Shown here: positions 5,774-9,361 of the stretch, in pieces
How the letters are laid out: each line of letters opens with the position of its first letter
Position numbering within the stretch: the first letter of the stretch is position 1
DNA from: Methanosarcina sp.
Lineage (GTDB): Archaea; Halobacteriota; Methanosarcinia; Methanosarcinales; Methanosarcinaceae
Direction: 5' to 3'
DNA: 9,361 nucleotides
NCBI GenBank assembly: GCA_013331265.1
Contig: DUGS01000195.1
Coordinates: forward strand, 2,771-12,131
Translations under genes and position numbers: made by a program
Notes under the pieces: model-generated
Told to the model about the DNA's origin: nothing
Seen by the model: only the letters and a program-made list of their open reading frames with translations
Database searches by the model: none

Positions 5774-6673
5774 ATGTTCTGGGATAATTTAACTGTGGCG
5801 GCCAAGTTCTTTATTGAGATCGCCGTTGAGCTAACTGTTTTATTCATAGGTATAACTTTTCTCGTGGGACTGATTCAGGAGTATGTCCCTGATGAAACCA
5901 TAAAAAAGGCTCTTGGAGGACGGAACAAAGTTGTAGGTAGTGTCCTTGGGGCAGGATTTGGTGCAATTACCCCTTTCTGTTCCTGTTCAACCATACCGCT
6001 TCTCCTGGGTATGCTTAAGGCTGGTGTACCTTTTGCTGCAGCAATGGCATTTCTTTTTTCGTCACCCTTGCTAAATCCTGTAATAATATCTTTATTCATC
6101 ATTCTAATGGGCTGGAAGATAACTGCTCTCTATTTTGTTGTGGTCTTCGTGTCTACAATTGCTATAGGTCTCTTACTTGACGGGTTAGGCTTATCCAGTC
6201 AGATTAAGCCAGTTGCTATTGTACGAAACCGCTGTGACTGTGAGCAGGAAACGAATGCGAAGTCCAGAATACAGCGGTCTTCAGCATTCGCGTTTAGCCT
6301 TTTCCGTCAGCTTATGCCTTATCTTCTTCTTGGAGCAGGAATTGGGGCATTCATTCACGGATTCGTGCCCACGGATATTATTTCCCACCTCGCCGGACCG
6401 GACAATCCTCTCGCAGTTCCCGTTGCTGCAATTATTGGTGTCCCAATATATATCCGGGCTGAAACTATGATTCCTATTGGACTGGCGCTTATCGAAAAGG
6501 GAATGAGTGTGGGAGCTGTTCTGGCACTAATAATCGGCGGTGCAGGAGCCAGCATACCTGAACTGACACTTCTTTCATCAATATTCAAGAAGAAACTACT
6601 GACAGCCTTTGTGGTGACGGTTTTTTCAATAGCTGTGATTGCAGGATATCTTGCAAATATGCTGGCATTATGA
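5774..6673 (+). CDS. ArsP/DUF318-family permease (second copy)
   Basis: This 299-residue membrane protein is in the same family as the permease at 2802-3773 but clearly divergent. It has GAITPFCSCSTIPLLLGMLK (residues 63-82; Cys69, Cys71), FSSPLLNPVI, a mid-protein loop with an added CDC (Cys154, Cys156), then HGFVPTDIIS, GVPIYIRAETMIPIGLALI (222-240) and the closing GAGASIPELTLLSSIF. About eight membrane segments are seen. The first copy has VNEAAV where this has LNPVII, and SNVMGM where this has IRAETM, so substrates may differ. The family includes exporters of methylated and aromatic arsenicals; other members are linked to metals. AAGGA before ATG 5774 supports the start. It follows an arsR and faces arsC, so arsenic-linked control is likely, but the substrate is not shown by the sequence. 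Confidence 0.88.
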   Translation: MFWDNLTVAAKFFIEIAVELTVLFIGITFLVGLIQEYVPDETIKKALGGRNKVVGSVLGAGFGAITPFCSCSTIPLLLGMLKAGVPFAAAMAFLFSSPLLNPVIISLFIILMGWKITALYFVVVFVSTIAIGLLLDGLGLSSQIKPVAIVRNRCDCEQETNAKSRIQRSSAFAFSLFRQLMPYLLLGAGIGAFIHGFVPTDIISHLAGPDNPLAVPVAAIIGVPIYIRAETMIPIGLALIEKGMSVGAVLALIIGGAGASIPELTLLSSIFKKKLLTAFVVTVFSIAVIAGYLANMLAL

Positions 6674-6727
6674 AGAATTAAGGAAATTTAAGGAATGATG
6701 CCAGGCAAGTAGATCAAAGACCTTACA

Positions 6728-7192
6728 TCATTTCTCAAATACCTGAAAGATCCAGTCTTTTATCTCATCTCTGACTTGGCGGAAAACCTTAAGCTTCTCT
6801 TCTTCTGATCCCACCACTGCAGCTGGATCCTCAAAACTTTTGTGAATCACCCCTCTTGCTCTGGGGTATTCGGTTGGAATCTCCAGGTTCGTACTGCAGA
6901 TAGGACAGGAAACTTTAGCCCGATCACATACTGTGACTGCCATATCAAAAATGAGATTCTGGAATTCTTTGGGAGTTTTTGAGTACTGACTGGAGATATC
7001 GATACCTATTTCCTTCATGGCCTGAACTGCATAGGGATTAACAGATGTGGCACTGACTCCAGCACTGTAAGCCTCGTATCGATATCCATAGATAGCCCTC
7101 AAAAGACCTTCCGCCATCTGAGACCTGGCTGAGTTGTGAGTGCATAGAAAAAGAATTTTCTTTTTTTCCTGTGATCTTGTATTTGGTGCCAT
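6728..7192 (-). CDS. arsC: Arsenate reductase, thioredoxin-coupled LMW-phosphatase type
   Basis: This 154-residue cytosolic enzyme reduces arsenate to arsenite. The P-loop FLCTHNSARSQMAEGLLRAI holds Cys17 and Arg23 (CX5R). Cys89 and Cys96 (VTVCDRAKVSCP) match, with a constant offset of seven, the Cys82/Cys89 relay of Bacillus subtilis ArsC, so the thioredoxin-coupled triple-cysteine mechanism is likely. Asp122 in FEDPAA is the general acid. An additional Cys99 lies nearby. An internal stretch after Cys99 (about ten residues) is longer than in the Bacillus enzyme. The mini-thioredoxin encoded at 2501-2734 is a possible reductant. It lies 199 bases downstream of arsM and has a palindrome and TATA-like element of its own, so it is probably separately regulated. 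No clear ribosome site precedes ATG 7192. It converges with the second permease. Confidence 0.93.
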   Translation of the reverse strand: MAPNTRSQEKKKILFLCTHNSARSQMAEGLLRAIYGYRYEAYSAGVSATSVNPYAVQAMKEIGIDISSQYSKTPKEFQNLIFDMAVTVCDRAKVSCPICSTNLEIPTEYPRARGVIHKSFEDPAAVVGSEEEKLKVFRQVRDEIKDWIFQVFEK

Positions 7193-7236
7193 TAACTGTT
7201 ATTGAATACAATAATTAATTAGCATTGTGACGGTTC

Positions 7237-7260
7237 TTAATACTTTATCTAAAGTATTAA
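7237..7260 (-). promoter_or_regulatory. 24-bp perfect palindrome in the arsC promoter
   Basis: TTAATACTTTA (7237-7247) and TAAAGTATTAA (7250-7260) are exact inverted copies with a two-base centre. On the minus strand TTTTTAATA (about 7263-7255) can act as TATA box, so the palindrome covers the TATA element to the predicted start near 7233. A further half-site-like TAAGTATTAA lies at 7289-7298. It is a probable repressor operator for arsC. Confidence 0.65.
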
Positions 7261-7296
7261 AAATGAGGTATAGTAAGTAAAGGTTCTTTAAGTATT

Positions 7297-7318
7297 AAAA
7301 GAAAATTGGAAAAAAATT
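7297..7318 (-). terminator. Oligo-T terminator after arsM
   Basis: Read on the minus strand, this stretch carries a run of seven T, then CCAATTTTCTTTT, starting about 75 bases after the arsM stop. Archaeal polymerase terminates at such T-rich runs. It would separate arsM from the downstream arsC promoter. Confidence 0.5.
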
Positions 7319-7391
7319 GGGAATCAGTGAGTAACCATCAGGAACTGATGATATTCACTCATACTTTTTCCCATATTTTCCTGTCTTCTTT

Positions 7392-8144
7392 TTACACCCA
7401 GGCTTTTAATTTCAGGCTTTCGACTGGCAGTTCTCCGTATTGCCTTTTACTGATATCCAAATCTTCATTCAGGATTTCTACCGAAAACCCTGCTTTTTTC
7501 AGAAGCCTCAAATATTCCTCTTTTAAAACGGCACCAGCGATGCAGCCTGCGAGCAGGTCACTGTCACTTTTAAGCTTTTCAGGTAAATCTTCAAGAAGAA
7601 CCATATCCGAAATATACATCCTGCCTTCTGGTTTAAGAACACGGAAAGCCTCTCTGAAAACCTTTTCTTTATCAGGTGCCAGGTTAATCACACAGTTGCT
7701 GATAATAACATCTACCGAACTATCTTCAACCGGAAGAGCTTCGATATCTCCATGGCGGAACTCAACGTTTGAATATCCGTATTTTCGAGCATTAGCCTGC
7801 GCTTTTTCAATCATTTCTGGAGTCATATCGACTCCGATAACTTTTCCTGCATTTCCTACTTTTTGTGCAGCAAGAAAACAGTCAAATCCGGCGCCTGATC
7901 CCAGATCAAGCACAATATCTCCCTGTTTCAGTTCTGCAAAGGCTGTAGGGTTGCCACATCCAAGTCCCATATTTGCGTCTGGAGCAATCTTAACATCAGC
8001 TTCTGAATAGCCAAGAGATTTAGAAATGTCTGCAGAACTTGAATCTCCACAGCAGGAGGACCCACCAGGACAGCAGGAGCCGCCGAAGATTGCAATGTCC
8101 TGGTACTTCTTTTTGATAACTTCCTTTTTTTCATTTGCATCCAT
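7392..8144 (-). CDS. arsM: Arsenite S-adenosylmethionine methyltransferase
   Basis: This enzyme methylates As(III) with SAM in the cytosol. It has SAM motif I VLDLGSGAGFDC, then VIGVDMTPEMIEKAQANA, a DIEALPVEDSSVDVIISNCVINL block and FRVLKPEGRMYISDMVL. Numbered from ATG 8156, the As-binding cysteines of the family correspond to Cys67 (GLGCGNP), Cys155 (ISNCVIN) and Cys205 (LAGCIAGA). The N-terminus adds two vicinal pairs (Cys28-29 and Cys35-36, SCCPGGSSCC), possibly an extra arsenic-binding site. Two starts are possible: ATG 8156, directly against the AAGGA site, and ATG 8144, 12 bases after it; the latter is chosen as the better spacing, giving 250 residues. It follows the arsR at 8589-8209 by 64 bases and is probably cotranscribed. 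Confidence 0.94.
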   Translation of the reverse strand: MDANEKKEVIKKKYQDIAIFGGSCCPGGSSCCGDSSSADISKSLGYSEADVKIAPDANMGLGCGNPTAFAELKQGDIVLDLGSGAGFDCFLAAQKVGNAGKVIGVDMTPEMIEKAQANARKYGYSNVEFRHGDIEALPVEDSSVDVIISNCVINLAPDKEKVFREAFRVLKPEGRMYISDMVLLEDLPEKLKSDSDLLAGCIAGAVLKEEYLRLLKKAGFSVEILNEDLDISKRQYGELPVESLKLKAWV

Positions 8145-8208
8145 TGTTCTACCCATTCCTTATGTTGATATTTTTTTCTATTCTTCTTTAGCTTACTTTC
8201 AGTTATCC

Positions 8209-8589
8209 TTAGCTTTGTTTTTCAACCTGGTTATCAGTACTATCATTGACGGTATTATTGGTTCTGTACTTCTTTTTACACACGGGACATACTTGCGAAA
8301 TCTGTTGCTTTTCACAACAGGGCTTTATATCCTTGATTCCAAGAGACAAAAGCAAATAACTGGTCTCCTCGTCTTTAATGCTGTAGATGATGTTTCTTCC
8401 CTGTTTTTCGTACTTTAGAATACCAGCTTCAACAAGAACTCTGAGGTGCTTTGAAACAGTTGTCTGGTCTCTTTTTGTAAGGGAAGAAAAATCACAGGCG
8501 CAGTAACTATGTTCAAGCAAGTAAGAGAGGATAGTAAGCCGTGTTTCATCTCCTAGAGCTTTAAAAAACTTCACTTTACTGTCAAGCAT
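8209..8589 (-). CDS. arsR: ArsR-family repressor upstream of arsM, with C-terminal cysteines
   Basis: ATG 8589 gives a 126-residue protein, MLDSKVKFFKALGDETRLTI, with the usual ArsR N-terminus. A longer frame from ATG 8673 runs through the palindrome and is unlikely. The recognition helix is in RDQTTVSKHLRVLVEAGILK (40-59) and the wing in YEKQGRNIIYSI. Cysteines occur at 30 and 32 (SYCACDF, the ELCVCDL position), and after the wing as Cys91-Cys92 and Cys101/Cys104 (KPCCEKQQISQVCPVC). A C-terminal vicinal pair is found in ArsR subtypes that bind As(III) or methylarsenite, so sensing of methylated arsenic is a fair possibility, given that arsM is next. The long polar tail after Cys104 is unusual. 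A 30-bp palindrome ends three bases before the start, indicating autoregulation. Confidence 0.88.
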   Translation of the reverse strand: MLDSKVKFFKALGDETRLTILSYLLEHSYCACDFSSLTKRDQTTVSKHLRVLVEAGILKYEKQGRNIIYSIKDEETSYLLLSLGIKDIKPCCEKQQISQVCPVCKKKYRTNNTVNDSTDNQVEKQS

Positions 8590-8592
8590 GAT

Positions 8593-8622
8593 TATATGGA
8601 TATATGCACATATATCCATATA
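8593..8622 (-). promoter_or_regulatory. 30-bp perfect palindrome before arsR-arsM
   Basis: TATATGGATATATG (8593-8606), centre CA, and CATATATCCATATA (8609-8622) form a perfect 14-bp inverted repeat. A TATA-like run on the minus strand (about 8628-8616) overlaps it and predicts a start near 8598, giving a very short leader. It is a strong candidate autoregulatory operator for arsR and arsM. Confidence 0.75.
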
Positions 8623-8692
8623 TATCAGCGCAGTATAGTTAGTAGTTCTAAATCCTTCAGTTCCTAAACTCATTTTTAAAAGTAATGTCTAA

Positions 8693-8779
8693 TCAAAAAG
8701 GATTGAAGATTCTGGAGTCAATAGCTTTCTCAAGTGTCATTGCAAGAGTTTCTTTATTAACAACACCCAGGGGCCTTGC
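8693..8779 (-). pseudogene. C-terminal coding scrap of an unknown protein
   Basis: The minus strand reads ARPLGVVNKETLAMTLEKAI and then DSRIFNPF before a TGA stop. The sequence has the balanced composition of a real protein end (hydrophobic strand, then amphipathic helix), with no upstream start: an in-frame stop and AT-rich palindromes lie just before. I do not recognise the family. It may be the 3' remnant of a gene lost from this intergenic region. Confidence 0.35.
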
Positions 8780-8785
8780 ATTCAG

Positions 8786-8902
8786 TTGATAAAATATGCA
8801 TATTCCATATCAACATATATTTACATGCAATCTCAGGTTATGGGAGTGAGGAAAGTGAACTACCCCTGAGATAAAGACTCAGGGGTTTTACGCTTCTTCA
8901 TA
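8786..8902. other. Non-coding stretch with palindromes and a 9-bp stem-loop
   Basis: This part of the 423-base gap between two divergent arsR genes holds an outward-facing pair TTGATA (8786-8791) / TATCAA (8808-8813) around the palindrome ATATGCATAT (8794-8803). It also holds a strong stem-loop: ACCCCTGAG (8862-8870), loop ATAAAGA, CTCAGGGGT (8878-8886), followed by TTTA. The context GTGAACTACCCC...GGGGTTTTACGC resembles the terminal hairpins of IS200/IS605-type elements. No transposase gene is present, so this could be a lone end or a simple terminator. Confidence 0.4.
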
Positions 8903-8952
8903 TAAATGCCATATATAAATAATGAGTTAAATGCCATATATAAATAATAAGT
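8903..8952 (+). repeat. Tandem 25-bp duplication carrying the TATA box
   Basis: Units 8903-8927 and 8928-8952 differ at one base (G8924 versus A8949). Each contains CATATATAAATAAT, a complete archaeal TATA box. The downstream arsR therefore has two TATA boxes 25 bp apart. Confidence 0.85.
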
Positions 8953-8975
8953 TCGATATCAAACAAAATTGATAT
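8936..8975 (+). promoter_or_regulatory. Promoter with ATATCAA-N6-TTGATAT operator before arsR (9013)
   Basis: The TATA box of the second repeat (8936-8946) predicts a start near 8965. The perfect inverted repeat ATATCAA (8956-8962) / TTGATAT (8969-8975) covers this start. The same 20-bp pattern is found at 4573-4592 and, in variant form, at 3826-3845, so this arsR is the best candidate for the shared regulator. Confidence 0.72.
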
Positions 8976-9012
8976 GAAAACTCTTATTTAGAAAGCTCAA
9001 CTTCATTTATTT

Positions 9013-9357
9013 ATGAGCTATTGCTGCCCCATAGACCCAGAGAAAAAAAAGGAATGGGAAGAGAAAATGCTCCAGGAAATAGATTTTCTGGACAATGATA
9101 TTAAAAAAACGAGTGAAATATTCAGTGCTCTCGGGCATCCAATAAGATTAAAAATTGCTTATTTTCTCTCTCAGAGAGATCACTGTGTCTGCGAACTGAT
9201 ATTCAAGTTAAATGAGAAACAGAATCTGGTTTCCCATCACCTGACTATCATGAAAAAATGTGAAATTATCGAAGCTTACAACAACTCTAAATGGAGGTTT
9301 TACAGGTTGAAACCCGAATTTGCAGATATTCTGGATCGTATATCACAAATAAAATAA
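9013..9357 (+). CDS. ArsR-family repressor with N-terminal cysteine pair
   Basis: This 114-residue winged-helix protein starts MSYCCPIDPEKKKEWEEKML, with a vicinal pair at Cys4-Cys5 and a helical arm, followed by EIFSALGHPIRLKIAYFLSQ. DHCVCELIFKL gives Cys58 and Cys60 at the classical ArsR As(III) position. The recognition helix is in QNLVSHHLTIMKKCEIIEAY (residues 70-89; Cys83) and the wing in NNSKWRFYRL. N-terminal cysteines that join the central pair are known in CadC-type and some arsenic sensors, so a four-cysteine site is possible. No clear ribosome site precedes the ATG; the leader is predicted at about 45 bases. Its own promoter carries the ATATCAA-N6-TTGATAT site. It runs to the window's end, so its operon partners are not visible. 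Confidence 0.87.
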   Translation: MSYCCPIDPEKKKEWEEKMLQEIDFLDNDIKKTSEIFSALGHPIRLKIAYFLSQRDHCVCELIFKLNEKQNLVSHHLTIMKKCEIIEAYNNSKWRFYRLKPEFADILDRISQIK

Positions 9358-9361
9358 AAAC

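Noticed and set aside
6213..6588. Frames on both strands inside the second permease gene.
   Set aside because: They are out-of-frame shadows of a clear membrane protein.
7306..8010. A 234-codon plus-strand frame over arsM.
   Set aside because: It lies entirely opposite the well-supported arsM and its translation is serine- and phenylalanine-rich shadow sequence without any motif.
8590..8673. A 28-residue N-terminal extension of the arsR at 8209 from ATG 8673.
   Set aside because: It would translate the 30-bp palindrome, and ArsR homology starts at MLDSKVKFFKALGDE, so ATG 8589 fits better.
8903..8992. A CRISPR-like array suggested by the tandem repeats.
   Set aside because: There are only two copies with no spacers; it is a simple tandem duplication of a promoter element.

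Overview
This window is archaeal and most likely comes from a Methanosarcina-type methanogen. The evidence is an MtrA-like corrinoid protein of the methanogenesis family, AT-rich spacers with archaeal TATA boxes of the TTTATATA type about 25 nt before predicted starts, Shine-Dalgarno sites of the GGAG/AAGGA type, oligo-T terminators and cysteine-rich small proteins. The genus is an inference from protein resemblance; no rRNA or other marker gene is present.

The window is an accessory arsenic/metalloid island. From left to right it holds: the 3' end of an Acr3-type arsenite efflux gene (+); a broken hydantoinase/oxoprolinase-like gene with a large internal deletion (+); a soluble MtrA-like corrinoid protein gene (+); a leftward operon encoding an ArsP/DUF318-type permease, a small CxxC thioredoxin-like protein, a DGC-motif cysteine protein and a DUF6951-like cysteine protein; a leftward arsR with a cysteine-rich insert; a rightward set with a CCCC-motif small protein, a 53-residue zinc-ribbon-like protein, a second arsR and a second permease; a leftward arsR-arsM-arsC set (As(III) methyltransferase and thioredoxin-coupled arsenate reductase); and a fourth arsR (+) at the right edge.

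The genes suggest a combined response. Arsenate is reduced (ArsC). Arsenite is then exported (Acr3) or methylated (ArsM). The two permeases may export methylated or other thiol-bound metalloids, supported by small thiol proteins. Four different ArsR-family sensors, each with its own cysteine pattern, would control this.

The most informative non-coding signal is a 20-bp operator, ATATCAA-N6-TTGATAT. It occurs perfectly before the arsR at 9013 and the gene at 4624, and in a variant form before the permease operon at 3773. Each copy lies where transcription is predicted to start, downstream of a TATA box. Other perfect palindromes lie before arsC, the arsR-arsM pair, the arsR at 4467 and the zinc-ribbon/arsR unit. 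There are also signs of decay and rearrangement: a pseudogene, a tandemly duplicated TATA element, a C-terminal coding scrap and a hairpin resembling IS200/IS605 ends.
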